Source of the DNA: Phycisphaeraceae bacterium
Lineage (GTDB): Bacteria; Planctomycetota; Phycisphaerae; Phycisphaerales; UBA1924
Assembly (NCBI GenBank): GCA_020639235.1
Contig: JACKHC010000001.1
Span: 2,604,001 to 2,668,000 of the forward strand
Length of the DNA: 64,000 nt
Direction of reading: 5' to 3'
Each line of letters opens with the position of its first letter. Positions within the stretch are counted from its first letter, which is position 1. Positions 51,689 through 61,450 of this stretch are shown here, piece after piece. The position numbers and the translations under genes were made by a program. The notes below the pieces were generated by a model that was not told the DNA's origin, did no database searches, and saw nothing but the letters and a program-made list of their open reading frames with translations.

Positions 51689-53278
51689 ATGATCTGGACG
51701 GCGAACATTCTCGGGGTTGTTGAAAACGCGACCATTCTGTGGGGGGCGATCGGGCTGGTGCTCGGCGCCATCGGCGGTGTGCTCGGCGTGCGGATTCTCG
51801 GCGGCCAGACGATCTCCAAGGCGAAGGCGTCGGCTGAGCAGTCGTTGAGACTCGCCGAGGCTGAGGCCCGGACGATCACCCAACAGGCCGAGGTCGAGGC
51901 GCAGAAGCGGACGCTCGAGGAGCGGGAGCGATTCGAGAAGGAGATTCAGTCCGAGCGTGAGGCCCTGCGAGAGCAGGAGCGGCGGATCTCGAAGCGTGAG
52001 GATCAGCACGAGCGGAAGTCGGAGGCGCTGATCCTGAAGGAGGAGCAGCTGGCCAAGACCGCCGAGACGCTTCAGGCGCGTGAGCGGCGTGCGGGCGAGC
52101 GCGAGAAGGAGGTCGATGACCTCATCGAGAGGCAGAAGATCGAGCTGACGCGCGTGGCGGACCTGACAATGGACGAGGCGCGATCGAGATTGCTCTCCAT
52201 GATCGAGGATGATGTGAAGGAGGACGCCTCGCACATCGTCCGGCGTTACACGGAGGACGCCCAGAACGAGGGCAAGGAGAAGGCGCGGGAGATTGTTCTC
52301 GGCGCCGTGCAGCGGTATGCCGCGGAGTATGTGTCTGAGTCGACCGTGCGGACGATTCCGATTCCGTCTGATGATGTGAAGGGGCGGATCATCGGGCGTG
52401 AGGGTCGGAACATCCGCGCGATCGAAAAGGCGACGGGCGTGGACCTGATCGTGGACGACACGCCCGGCGTGATCGTGGTGTCGTGCTTCGACAAGGTGCG
52501 TCAGGCGATCGCGGGCGAGGCGCTCACGAAACTGATCGCGGACGGTCGCATCCATCCCACGCGGGTCGAGGAGGTCGTGGCCCAGGTGAAAGCGGAGGTC
52601 GAGGAGCGCGTCGTGCAGTACGGCAAAGACGCGGTGCTGGAGTGCAAGCTGCGGAACATTCATCCGAAGATCTCGGAGGCGATGGGGCGGCTGTACTTCC
52701 GGACGAGCTACGGCCAGAACGTGCTTCGGCACTCGCTTGAGGTTGCCTTTATCAGCCAGCTGATCGCGGACCAGTTGGGTTTCGATGGGACGCTGGCGCG
52801 CCGGTGCGGTTTCCTGCACGACATCGGCAAGGCGATGGACCACGAGATGGAGGGGGGGCACCCGAAGATCGGCATGGACTTTGCGCGCCAGCACGGCGAG
52901 AAGGACGTGGTGCTCAACGCGATCGGCGGGCACCACGGCGACATCCCGGCGACGAGTTTCTATACGCCGATCGTGATGGCCGCGGACGCGGTTTCGGGCG
53001 CGCGTCCTGGTGCGCGGCGTGAGTCGCTCGAGAAGTACATCCAGCGGCTTGAGCAGTTGCAGGACATTGCGCTCTCGCATGAGGGCGTGGATGAGGCGCA
53101 CGCGATTCAGGCGGGGCGCGAGGTGCGGGTGATGGTGGACGCGAAGAAGATTTCGGACGATCAGGCGTGGTACATCGCCAAGAAGATCGCGGACAAGGTG
53201 TCGGAAGAGATGACCTTCCCGGGCGAGATTAAGGTGACGGTGCTCCGCGAGACGCGGGCGATCGAGATCGCGCGGTAA
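51689..53278 (+). CDS. rny: Ribonuclease Y
   Basis: Start at ATG 51689 with CAGGAA about 8 bases upstream; a TTG 27 bases earlier is unlikely. The 529-residue product has an N-terminal membrane helix (about 10-35), a long charged coiled coil (about 40-180), a KH domain (VKGRIIGREGRNIRAIE) and an HD domain (CGFLHDIGKAMDHE, GHHGD). RNase Y is the main mRNA-decay endonuclease in bacteria lacking RNase E, and is anchored to the membrane. Confidence 0.96.
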   Translation: MIWTANILGVVENATILWGAIGLVLGAIGGVLGVRILGGQTISKAKASAEQSLRLAEAEARTITQQAEVEAQKRTLEERERFEKEIQSEREALREQERRISKREDQHERKSEALILKEEQLAKTAETLQARERRAGEREKEVDDLIERQKIELTRVADLTMDEARSRLLSMIEDDVKEDASHIVRRYTEDAQNEGKEKAREIVLGAVQRYAAEYVSESTVRTIPIPSDDVKGRIIGREGRNIRAIEKATGVDLIVDDTPGVIVVSCFDKVRQAIAGEALTKLIADGRIHPTRVEEVVAQVKAEVEERVVQYGKDAVLECKLRNIHPKISEAMGRLYFRTSYGQNVLRHSLEVAFISQLIADQLGFDGTLARRCGFLHDIGKAMDHEMEGGHPKIGMDFARQHGEKDVVLNAIGGHHGDIPATSFYTPIVMAADAVSGARPGARRESLEKYIQRLEQLQDIALSHEGVDEAHAIQAGREVRVMVDAKKISDDQAWYIAKKIADKVSEEMTFPGEIKVTVLRETRAIEIAR

Positions 53279-53506
53279 TCAGCGCAACCGCGAGGCGATG
53301 ACCATCGGCGCGAGCAGGCCGCCCCCGATCGCACAGGCGATTGTGCCGGATATACCAACCGCGCCACGGAGTTCTTCGTGCATGGGGAGGAACGAAGCGA
53401 TGAACACGCATGCGGCGCCGCCGGCGAGAAGCATGCCGCCTATCGCCGACCACCAGAAGACCTTGCCGATCGGATCGTGGGGTCTTGTGGACGATTGATT
53501 TGGCAT
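53279..53506 (-). CDS. Small two-TM membrane protein
   Basis: Start at ATG 53506 with AAAGGAG about 8 bases upstream. Unrecognised 75-residue protein with two hydrophobic helices (about 16-40 and 50-68) and a short polar N-terminus. The stop abuts the convergent rny stop. Function unknown. Confidence 0.6.
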   Translation of the reverse strand: MPNQSSTRPHDPIGKVFWWSAIGGMLLAGGAACVFIASFLPMHEELRGAVGISGTIACAIGGGLLAPMVIASRLR

Positions 53507-53589
53507 TGTGATGCTCCTTTCGATCACGTCCTCAGAATACATCAGGGGCCCGCTGGACACATCAGCCATCCCTCCTATGCTCTTGAACT

Positions 53590-54507
53590 ATGCGCATCGC
53601 ACTCACCGGCGTTTCGGGCTTCATCGGGTCGGCGATCGCGCGGCGGGCTCACGCGCAGGGGCACGAAGTGACGGGTCTTGTGCGCGAGACGAGCCGGCGT
53701 GATCACATCGAGGGCGTGGTGGACCGGTTCGTGGTCGGGGACCAGAGCGACCGTGACGCGTGGGATCGGCTGCTCGACGGGGCGGACGCCGTGATTCACA
53801 ACTCGGTGGACTGGGGGCCAATCCGCGCGGCTGACTTCGCGGCGCACTTGCAAGCGAACCTGGTTTCGTCGCTCGAACTGCTCCGGGCTTCGGCGGCGCG
53901 GCCGTTCGTGTTCATTTCGACGATCGCGGTGCATCACGACATGCGTCCGAGATGGCACGGCGAGATCGATGAGGACCACCCGCTGCGACCGAACATGGAT
54001 TATGGCGCGTACAAAGCGGCGGTTGAGGCGCATCTGTGGGTGGATCACTTCCGAGACGGCCGGCACACCTGCGCGATTCGCCCTTGCGGCGTGTACGGCG
54101 TCGACCCGGACCTCGAACGCTCGCACGGGTACACGCTTGTCGAGAAGCTCCGGAGGGGCGAACCGATCACCAAGTCGGGCGGCGGGAAGTTCGTGCATGT
54201 GGATGATGTCGCGTGGGCGGCGGTCGCGGCGCTGTCGGCGCCGAGCGCGAGCGGCCGGGCGATCAATCTCGTTGACTGCTACGCGAGATGGTCGGACTGG
54301 GCGCACCTGGCACAGGAACTCATGGGGACATCCTGCGCGGTCGACGACTCAAGCCCGGCGTCGCCCGCGAATCGTTTCCTGAAGGACGCGGCGATGGGTC
54401 TGTTTGGAGGTTCGCCTCCCGCGGGATTCCTGTCGAGGGGGACGGCGGGTGTCCGAGCGCATCTTGAGTCGCTCATTCACGCGATGGCGGAGGGCGCGGG
54501 GCGATAG
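53590..54507 (+). CDS. NAD-dependent epimerase/dehydratase family protein
   Basis: The 305-residue short-chain reductase has the Rossmann motif GVSGFIGSA at the N-terminus, a Ser/Thr in FVFISTIAV and the YGAYKAAVE catalytic Tyr-Lys pair. The substrate-binding half (IRPCGVYGVDPD, KFVHVDDVAWAA) fits sugar-nucleotide epimerase/dehydratase relatives. Exact substrate is unknown. Confidence 0.87.
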   Translation: MRIALTGVSGFIGSAIARRAHAQGHEVTGLVRETSRRDHIEGVVDRFVVGDQSDRDAWDRLLDGADAVIHNSVDWGPIRAADFAAHLQANLVSSLELLRASAARPFVFISTIAVHHDMRPRWHGEIDEDHPLRPNMDYGAYKAAVEAHLWVDHFRDGRHTCAIRPCGVYGVDPDLERSHGYTLVEKLRRGEPITKSGGGKFVHVDDVAWAAVAALSAPSASGRAINLVDCYARWSDWAHLAQELMGTSCAVDDSSPASPANRFLKDAAMGLFGGSPPAGFLSRGTAGVRAHLESLIHAMAEGAGR

Positions 54508-54651
54508 GCCGGCCGGCCGGAGTCAATTCGGGTGCGATCTTGACACGGTGAGCGCGCGTTATTGGGCCATTGCGTGGGGCAATTTTCCTAAAGGGGTGGG
54601 CAATGCTTATCTCTCGTGGAGAAACCGTCGATAACTGCGGCGAGGCTATCC

Positions 54652-56091
54652 ATGGACGATACCCGGATCACAGTTCGCGTTTCTGCGGATCGGCTCGCCG
54701 CCCATCTGCAAATCTCCGAGAGTGCGCCTCCGGTCGATGTCGCCAACGGCGCGCTTGTGAAGTGCATCTCGGACGCGGGCATCCCTGTCAGTGACACGAT
54801 GCGGGCCCGGCTCAACGAGATCGCCAAGTCGTTCACGGAGAAGCCCAGGGCGATCGTTATCGAGATTGCCCGTGGCGTCGCGCCCGTCGCGGGGACGAAC
54901 GCGCGGATCGAGTGGTGCGAGGGGCGGGACCCGAAGCATGCGCCGGAACCGGTCCGTGATGCGACAGGGACGATCGATCATTATGCGCAGCCGCGGTTCG
55001 TCCACATCGGCGAGGGTGATGCGATCGGGATGGTCATCCCGGATACGGCGGGGAATCCGGGGCGCAATGTGCTCGGGGCTTCGCTGCCCGCCAAGCCGGG
55101 CAAGAAGCTCGCGATGACATTTGATGAGGATTCCATCGCGCTCGACGGCCAGACGATCACGGCGAAGAAGTCGGGCGTGCTGATGGTTTCGGCGGGGACG
55201 CTCATGGTGACCGATGTCATCGAGATCAAGGGCGACATCGATTTCTCGACGGCGAACGTGGCCAGCGAGGGGGCGGTGTCGGTGCGCGGAGGCGTGCGGG
55301 ATCGGTTCGTTGTGAACGCGAAGCAGAACATCCAGATCGGCGGCCTCGTCGAGGCCGCGAGCCTAATCGCGGGTGGTGACATCGTGTTGTCACGCGGGAT
55401 GGCGGGGCGGTCCACCGGGACGATCAAGGCCAAGGGCGGGCTGACGGCCGGGTTTCTCCACGCGTGCACGGTGACGCTGGGCGGCAACCTGACCATCGGG
55501 CGGGAACTGAACGGCTGCACGACGACTCTGGGGGGTCATGTGCTCGGGCAGAGCGCGACGCTCATCGGCGGGACGCTGGATGCAGGCGGGTCGATTCTGC
55601 TGGGCACGATCGGTTCGCCGGCGGAAGCGGCGACGACGATTCGGATCGGCGGCGACCCCAACAACAGCGCCCGAATCGCTGAGCTGCGCCGGGAGTTGAA
55701 GGCGCTCGATACCGAGATTCGGGACCTCAACCACAACATCAAGCAGATCGTTTCGCTCGGCAAGCTGCAGTCTCCGGCCGACAAGGAGAAGCTGACCGAG
55801 AGCTACTTCCTATTGGACGAGAGCACGAAGCGGCGCGAGGTGTGCGAGTGCGAGTTGAATACCCTGACGGCCAGTGCCAAGACGGCGAAGGTCGTGACGA
55901 TCAACGCCGATCGGATCATTTATCCCAATGTCCGGATCGAGGCCGGGGACACAACCGCGACCATCACGCGTGCGATCAAGGGACCGGCGCGGATCGCGCT
56001 GGTCAAGGCGGACTGCCTGATGGTTTCGATCGCGGGCGGCCCGATGCGCCCGATCGGGGAGTTCGCCCAGATCCGTGCCCAAGCCGCGTGA
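54652..56091 (+). CDS. FapA/DUF342-family protein
   Basis: Start at ATG 54652 with GAGG about 6 bases upstream; an earlier GTG (54616) is less well placed. The 479-residue product has the DUF342 (FapA) layout: an N-terminal domain, a right-handed beta-helix (repeated GG/GDI turns, about 180-330: VRDRFVVNAKQNIQIGGLVEAASLIAGGDIVLSRGMAG) and a coiled-coil stretch (about 345-425) ending in a beta tail. FapA-like proteins are often linked to flagella or polymer assembly. No flagellar gene is near, so the role is open. Confidence 0.82.
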   Translation: MDDTRITVRVSADRLAAHLQISESAPPVDVANGALVKCISDAGIPVSDTMRARLNEIAKSFTEKPRAIVIEIARGVAPVAGTNARIEWCEGRDPKHAPEPVRDATGTIDHYAQPRFVHIGEGDAIGMVIPDTAGNPGRNVLGASLPAKPGKKLAMTFDEDSIALDGQTITAKKSGVLMVSAGTLMVTDVIEIKGDIDFSTANVASEGAVSVRGGVRDRFVVNAKQNIQIGGLVEAASLIAGGDIVLSRGMAGRSTGTIKAKGGLTAGFLHACTVTLGGNLTIGRELNGCTTTLGGHVLGQSATLIGGTLDAGGSILLGTIGSPAEAATTIRIGGDPNNSARIAELRRELKALDTEIRDLNHNIKQIVSLGKLQSPADKEKLTESYFLLDESTKRREVCECELNTLTASAKTAKVVTINADRIIYPNVRIEAGDTTATITRAIKGPARIALVKADCLMVSIAGGPMRPIGEFAQIRAQAA

Positions 56092-56134
56092 GCGGGGCCC
56101 TGTCTGAACATGCGGGCGCGTACAATCCGGGCCC

Positions 56135-59100
56135 ATGCCCGGCACGCAGTCGCAGACACACGCGGTGACGCCCACGGAGTTGACGCTCAGCGCCCGTTCG
56201 CACAGGCACGAGCGGGCTTTGAAGGACATCGCGCGCGGCGAGGTCCGGTTCGGGCGCCATGACCGCATGCTGTATTCGACGGACGCTTCGATTTATCAGG
56301 TCGAGCCGATGGGTGTTGTGATTCCGGCTGACCTCGATGACCTGGCGCGGGTCGTGCGGTATTGCGCGGAGAGTGGGGTCCCGATGCTGCCGCGCGGCGG
56401 CGGGACATCACTCGCGGGGCAGTGTGTGAACCGGGCGGTGGTGATTGATCTTTCGGCCGGGTGCACGCGACTGTTGCGCGTGGATGCTGAGCGTCGCGTG
56501 TGTGAGGTCGAGGCGGGCATCACGATTGACGACCTCAATGACCGCCTGCGTGCGCTCGGGCACCGGCTGTTCTTTGCGCCCGATCCGGCGACGGCCCGGC
56601 AGTGCAATATCGGCGGCGCGATCGGGAATAATGCCGCGGGCACGCGGAGTATTCGGTATGGGCGTACTTCGGAGTCGCTCATCGGTGTGGACGCGATGCT
56701 GGCTGACGGATCAACGGCCGAACTGAGCGCCGGTTCGGCGGTGCGGGACCCGGCGGCACGCCGGCTGGCCACGGGTGTGATCGAGATCGTGCGTCGCCAT
56801 GATCGGCTCATTCGCGAGCGATTCCCCAAGACTCTGCGGCGGAACGCGGGGTACGCGCTGGACATGATGCTCGGGGATATCGACCGGGCGCACGAGTCGG
56901 GGCGGGACCCGCTTGAAGTGATCAATCTCGCGCATCTGGTTTGCGGATCGGAGGGGACGCTCGCGTTCACTCAGCGGGCGACGCTGCGCCTGCATCCGAC
57001 GCCGGTGGCGCGCGGTCTCGGTGTGATCGGATTCGCGAGTCTGGATGAGGCGATGGATGCGGTTGTCCCGCTCCTGGAGTTGAGACCATCGGCGGTGGAG
57101 TTGCTCGATGACATGGTGATCGGTCTGGCGCGCAAGAACCTGGAATGTGCGCCGTTTGTGGCGTTGATGCCGCAGCCGCGTGAGGGGATGCTCGCGGCGG
57201 TGTTGTATGTGGAGTTTTCCGCGGAGCGCGATGCCGGTGAGATCGAGGAGCGATTCGGGGCGCTGCGGCGGGTGGTGCAGGGCGTGAATGCGCGCGCCTC
57301 GCTGGCGTGCCTGTCCGATCCGGTGGAGGTGGCGAACGCGCTGCGGCTGCGCAAGGCGGGTGAGCCGTTGCTTCATGGGATTCCGGGCTCTCGCAAGCCG
57401 CTGGGGTTTGTCGAGGACAACGCGGTGCCGGTGGAGCGTTTGAGCGAGTTTGTGCGGGAGTTCCGGCGGATCGTCGAGAGCAAGGGCACACGGGCGGCGT
57501 TCTATGCGCACGCGTCGGTCGGTGTGCTGCACGTACGACCCCTGCTTGATCTTCGGGATGCCGATGATCGGCGGCGGATGGAGGAGATCGCGGTCGAGGT
57601 TGCGGACCTAGCTGCATCGCTCGGGGGGGTGATGAGCGGCGAGCACGGTGATGGGCGGGCGCGCGGGCCATTACTGGAGCGTTACTTCGGCCCGGAGTTG
57701 ATGGGCGCGTTCCGGGAGGTCAAGGCGCTGTTCGACCCGCACCATCTCCTGAATCCGGGGAACATCGTTTCGCCGGGTGATATCACTTCGATTCACGAGA
57801 CGACGCGCGTGCGCCCGCACGGCGCGAACCTGCCGCACGGGGCCATCGAGACTTACTTTGATTACTCGGCGGAGGGCGGGTTCGATCACGCGGTGGAGTT
57901 GTGCAATGGCTCGGGCGTGTGCCGCAAGAAACAGGGCGGGACGATGTGCCCGTCGTACATGGCGACTCTTGACGAGCGGCACTCGACACGGGGGCGGGGC
58001 AATGCGCTGCGGCTGGCGATCACCGGGCAGTTCGACGGCGACGAGCCGGCGTGGAACGACCGCGACACGATGGAGACGCTCGACCTGTGTCTTTCCTGCA
58101 AGGGTTGCAAGACGGAGTGCCCGACGAATGTGGATATCGCGCAGTACAAGGCGGAGTACCTGGCACAGTCGTATCGCGGGCGCGGCGTGCCGATGCGGGC
58201 GCGGGTATTCGGGCATGTGCGGGCGCTGAACAGAATTGGCTCGGCGCTGATGCCGGTCTCGAACTGGGTGCTCAATGCACGCGCGCATCGGTTCGTGCTG
58301 AACCGGCTGCTGGGGCTGGCACCGGAGCGTGAACTGCCGCGATTCGGGAAGTCGCTGTTTCGACAAGGGAGGGCGCAGCGGCGCGGGACTGCGGCGAAGG
58401 ATGCGCCGTGTTTGGTCCTCTTCGGGGATTGCTTCACGGCGTACAACGAGCCCGAGGTCGGGCTCGATGCAGCGCGGCTGCTCGGCGCGTTCGGGTATCG
58501 GGTTGAGGTCGTGGATGCGGGCTGTTGCGGGCGGGCGTTGATCTCGACGGGCTGCCTCGATGACGCCACGCGCGTGATCGGTCGGACGGCGGCGCGACTG
58601 ACGGATGTTGTGCGTGAGCTCGGCGCTGTCGGGGTGGTTGTGTGCGAGCCGAGTTGCCTGAGCGCGATCAAGGACGAATGGCGCACGCTCAAAAATCTGC
58701 CCGATGAAGCCCGCACCGCCGGCCGGGGCGCGTCGCTCGTTGAGCAGTTCCTCGCGGACAACTGGGACTCACACCCGACGCGTCCCGAGTTCGGTGTGCC
58801 CGACGGGCGCGTTCTGTTGCACGGGCATTGCCATCAGAAGGCCCTGTGGGGCGCGGGCTCAACCGCGAAGATGCTGGCTCGGGCGTTCGGCGCGGATCGG
58901 GTCCGCGTGCTCGATACGGGGTGCTGCGGCATGGCGGGATCGTTCGGATACACCGCGGATCGGTATGAACTGAGCATGCGCATCGGTGAACTGGCCCTGT
59001 TCCCGGCGGTGCGCGCGATGGGATCTGGCGATGTGCTAGTCGCGCCGGGGACGAGTTGCCGGCACCAGGTGCGCGAGGGTGTGGGCGCCGAGGGGGAGCA

Positions 59101-59146
59101 CCCGGTGCGACTGCTGGCGCGGATGCTCAGAGACTCGGGCAATTAG
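56135..59146 (+). CDS. FAD/Fe-S oxidoreductase (YdiJ-like, D-2-hydroxyglutarate dehydrogenase type)
   Basis: The 1003-residue protein fuses an FAD-linked oxidase domain (about 40-500: PRGGGTSLAGQCVN, NNAAGTRSIRYGRT, GEHGDGRARG), a two-cluster ferredoxin region (CNGSGVCRKKQGGTMCPSY and CLSCKGCKTECP near 600-670) and two CCG domains (DAGCCGRALISTG, DTGCCGMAGSFGY) toward the C-terminus. Length and order match E. coli YdiJ, a D-2-hydroxyglutarate dehydrogenase; D-lactate oxidation is an alternative. Likely membrane-associated, feeding electrons to the quinone pool. Confidence 0.88.
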   Translation: MPGTQSQTHAVTPTELTLSARSHRHERALKDIARGEVRFGRHDRMLYSTDASIYQVEPMGVVIPADLDDLARVVRYCAESGVPMLPRGGGTSLAGQCVNRAVVIDLSAGCTRLLRVDAERRVCEVEAGITIDDLNDRLRALGHRLFFAPDPATARQCNIGGAIGNNAAGTRSIRYGRTSESLIGVDAMLADGSTAELSAGSAVRDPAARRLATGVIEIVRRHDRLIRERFPKTLRRNAGYALDMMLGDIDRAHESGRDPLEVINLAHLVCGSEGTLAFTQRATLRLHPTPVARGLGVIGFASLDEAMDAVVPLLELRPSAVELLDDMVIGLARKNLECAPFVALMPQPREGMLAAVLYVEFSAERDAGEIEERFGALRRVVQGVNARASLACLSDPVEVANALRLRKAGEPLLHGIPGSRKPLGFVEDNAVPVERLSEFVREFRRIVESKGTRAAFYAHASVGVLHVRPLLDLRDADDRRRMEEIAVEVADLAASLGGVMSGEHGDGRARGPLLERYFGPELMGAFREVKALFDPHHLLNPGNIVSPGDITSIHETTRVRPHGANLPHGAIETYFDYSAEGGFDHAVELCNGSGVCRKKQGGTMCPSYMATLDERHSTRGRGNALRLAITGQFDGDEPAWNDRDTMETLDLCLSCKGCKTECPTNVDIAQYKAEYLAQSYRGRGVPMRARVFGHVRALNRIGSALMPVSNWVLNARAHRFVLNRLLGLAPERELPRFGKSLFRQGRAQRRGTAAKDAPCLVLFGDCFTAYNEPEVGLDAARLLGAFGYRVEVVDAGCCGRALISTGCLDDATRVIGRTAARLTDVVRELGAVGVVVCEPSCLSAIKDEWRTLKNLPDEARTAGRGASLVEQFLADNWDSHPTRPEFGVPDGRVLLHGHCHQKALWGAGSTAKMLARAFGADRVRVLDTGCCGMAGSFGYTADRYELSMRIGELALFPAVRAMGSGDVLVAPGTSCRHQVREGVGAEGEHPVRLLARMLRDSGN

Positions 59147-60531
59147 TGCTCATCGGCTGCGCGCTGAACGAGGCGCGGGCTGATGAATACGGTCAGCGCG
59201 CCTGCGATCACGATCAACGCGGCGAATCCGAGGAAACCGTGGTTGACGCGGGCGTCGCTCAATAGGGGCGCTTCCTTGGTTGTGACGCCGCCGAAGAATG
59301 CCATCGCGACGATGGGCGCGAGCGAGCTGATGGCCCACCCGACGCCCATCATGAGGGCCGAGACGAGACTCGTGTGCCCGGGCTGGAGTCGCTGGGCGAG
59401 CGATGTGGCGACGGGGAATGTTGCGAAGAAGCCGATGGGCGTGAGGGCGATCATGACGGCCATGGGGAGCACGCCCAGTGCGCCGACGCCGAACTGCTCG
59501 ACGCCCCAGTCGCCGATATATCCGGCGCTGGCCATGGCGGCGGCGCCGATGAGGGAGAAGAGCCAGAGGGGTCGGTGCTCACGCCCGCGCGGGACGAGCC
59601 ATCCGACGGTGAGGACGCAGACGCCCATGCCGATAGTCATGGCGGAGGCGAGTTTGGCGGCCATCGCGGCGCCGCTCTCGTCGATCTTCGCCTCGGGCGC
59701 GCCCGGCATGTGGGCGAGCATCTTGGATTTCGCCCAGACATTGAACATCACGAACATGCCGACATTGGAAGTGAATCGCAGCGCGTTCTGCGCGGTGATG
59801 ACGCCGATCGCGAACCACCTCCGGCGCGACTCGGCGTGATCGAAGGAGGCGCGGCGGGCGCGGTGATCATCGTGGCGGTGCGGCATGCGGCGGGTGAGGT
59901 TGTGCAGCGCGATCGCGGCGATGATCGCTGGGATGATGAGCCAGGCGAGGTGCTCCATGCCCAGCGCGGGTGCGTTCGAGACGCGGGTCGCGATCTGCGG
60001 GCCGACCGCCTGCCCGAGCATGCCCGCGGCGATGAAGAGGCCGATCGCCTGTGTGCGGCCGCGTCTGAGGAACTTCATTCCCGACTGGCCTGCGAGGGCC
60101 ACACCGATCGGGTGGTACATGCCCGTGCCGATCACGCCGAGGATTTGCAGCGCGATAAGTTGCTCGAAGTTCTGCGCGAAGCCGATGGAGCCGATGCAGG
60201 TGGCGCCGAGCGCCAGGCCGATGGGGCCGCAGAGGCGCGTATCGAACTTGTCGGAGAGCCACGCGAAGAAGGGCTGTGTGGACCCCGAGAAGATCGGCGT
60301 GAGCATGTAGATGATCGTTTCCTGCTGGGCGCTCAGATTGAGGCGTCCCTGGAAGACGAGCATGAGGGATGTGAAGAAGATCGGGAAGATGTCGATGAGC
60401 GAATGCGTCGCGGCGATGAGCGCGAAGCGGCGCGCGGGCGTGAGGCGGTCCGCCTGGCGCGCCGATGGAATCGCGACGCACTCGGCGGCGGCCGGGCTCT
60501 GTCTGGGTGTTGGTTCGATCGGCGCGGTCAA
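59143..60531 (-). CDS. MFS transporter, fosmidomycin-resistance (Fsr)-like
   Basis: Start placed at TTG 60531 with AGGGG about 6 bases upstream; longer starts would add a Pro/Arg-rich stretch that overlaps the next gene, so the start is uncertain. The approximately 462-residue protein has 12 hydrophobic segments and the MFS pattern (LSDKFDTRLCGPIGLALGATC and GVIGTGMYHPIGVALAG), like fosmidomycin-resistance exporters. It is the last gene of the oxidase operon strand. Confidence 0.82.
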   Translation of the reverse strand: MTAPIEPTPRQSPAAAECVAIPSARQADRLTPARRFALIAATHSLIDIFPIFFTSLMLVFQGRLNLSAQQETIIYMLTPIFSGSTQPFFAWLSDKFDTRLCGPIGLALGATCIGSIGFAQNFEQLIALQILGVIGTGMYHPIGVALAGQSGMKFLRRGRTQAIGLFIAAGMLGQAVGPQIATRVSNAPALGMEHLAWLIIPAIIAAIALHNLTRRMPHRHDDHRARRASFDHAESRRRWFAIGVITAQNALRFTSNVGMFVMFNVWAKSKMLAHMPGAPEAKIDESGAAMAAKLASAMTIGMGVCVLTVGWLVPRGREHRPLWLFSLIGAAAMASAGYIGDWGVEQFGVGALGVLPMAVMIALTPIGFFATFPVATSLAQRLQPGHTSLVSALMMGVGWAISSLAPIVAMAFFGGVTTKEAPLLSDARVNHGFLGFAALIVIAGALTVFISPRLVQRAADEH

Positions 60532-60610
60532 CGGGTGCCCCTGCGAGGTGAGCGGGAAGGGTAGGCGGGGAGTCCCGCGGGATCGACCCGGCTCGGGCCC
60601 GCGGGGCGGC

Positions 60611-61432
60611 TCATACGCGGGCGCTGACGCGCGTGGAGGCGACAAGCATCAGCCCGGCGACCAGCGCGACGGTTGAGGCGCCGGCGGCGGGCCAGGTCCA
60701 CCCCATGGCGTGCATGCCGTCGGACACGAGTTTGTCCTTGGCGCGGTACATGGTGGGCGGCGTCACCTGGAGCATGGCGTAGTACTCCCACAGCCGGGAG
60801 TACTTCTGCTCGTCGGTCATCGGGGTTTCGGGCGCCTTGTCGTGCGGGCCGGGGAGGAACACGGAGTCGAGTTCCCTGTAGGTCGTCTCGGTGACACGGA
60901 TGGCGTCCTCGGCGGGCTGGTCGTCGAGGAACTCGACGAATCGGTAGCGCCATTCGCGCCGGCGGACACTCCCCCACTTCTCCGGGTCGAACCCTTCGGC
61001 GGTGTAGCGCGCGGCGGCGATGAGCCGGGGTTTGATCTCGCCCGCGTGGAGCGCTCGCTGGAAGTCGTCCTGCGTGCGGTAGGGGCCGACGGCCATGGGG
61101 ATGATCTTGAACCAGTCCTCGTGCTTGAGCAGGCCGGGGAGTTGCGGCTTGTCCTCGACGGTGTTGATCGGGAAATCAACGGTGCGCCCGCGCCACTCGA
61201 TGCGGAGCGAGGGGACGCCATCGGCATCGATCTGCGTGACGGTGTAGTGGTGATCATTGAACGTGAACGCTTCGGCGGTGGACTGCTTGCCGAACCAGAC
61301 CATAGGGCGGTTGGCCAGGTCCTCGCGGTTGGCGAGGCGTCGGGCCATCATGGTCGCGGAGAACGCGAGACCGATCGCGCCGAGCGCGGCGAGTGTCGCG
61401 CCGATCCGGATGGTGCGTTTGCGCGTGAGCAT
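60611..61432 (-). CDS. Two-TM envelope protein in cytochrome oxidase operon
   Basis: Unrecognised 273-residue protein: a membrane helix at about 9-28, a large polar domain (about 30-245) with charged and aromatic residues, and a second helix near 250-270. This SURF1-like topology (two helices flanking an outer domain) suits an oxidase assembly factor, but the SURF1 sequence signatures are not seen. It lies 18 bases after the subunit IV gene on the same strand, so it is probably part of the same operon. No function can be assigned. Confidence 0.72.
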   Translation of the reverse strand: MLTRKRTIRIGATLAALGAIGLAFSATMMARRLANREDLANRPMVWFGKQSTAEAFTFNDHHYTVTQIDADGVPSLRIEWRGRTVDFPINTVEDKPQLPGLLKHEDWFKIIPMAVGPYRTQDDFQRALHAGEIKPRLIAAARYTAEGFDPEKWGSVRRREWRYRFVEFLDDQPAEDAIRVTETTYRELDSVFLPGPHDKAPETPMTDEQKYSRLWEYYAMLQVTPPTMYRAKDKLVSDGMHAMGWTWPAAGASTVALVAGLMLVASTRVSARV

Positions 61433-61450
61433 GGGGAAGGGTATGCGGCT

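Noticed and set aside
54508..54651. c-di-GMP or other riboswitch before the FapA-like gene
   Set aside because: No GEMM-type conserved core found; only a weak 5-bp hairpin with TTTT is present.
60611..61432. Calling the two-TM protein SURF1
   Set aside because: Topology is similar but the conserved SURF1 sequence motifs are not visible.
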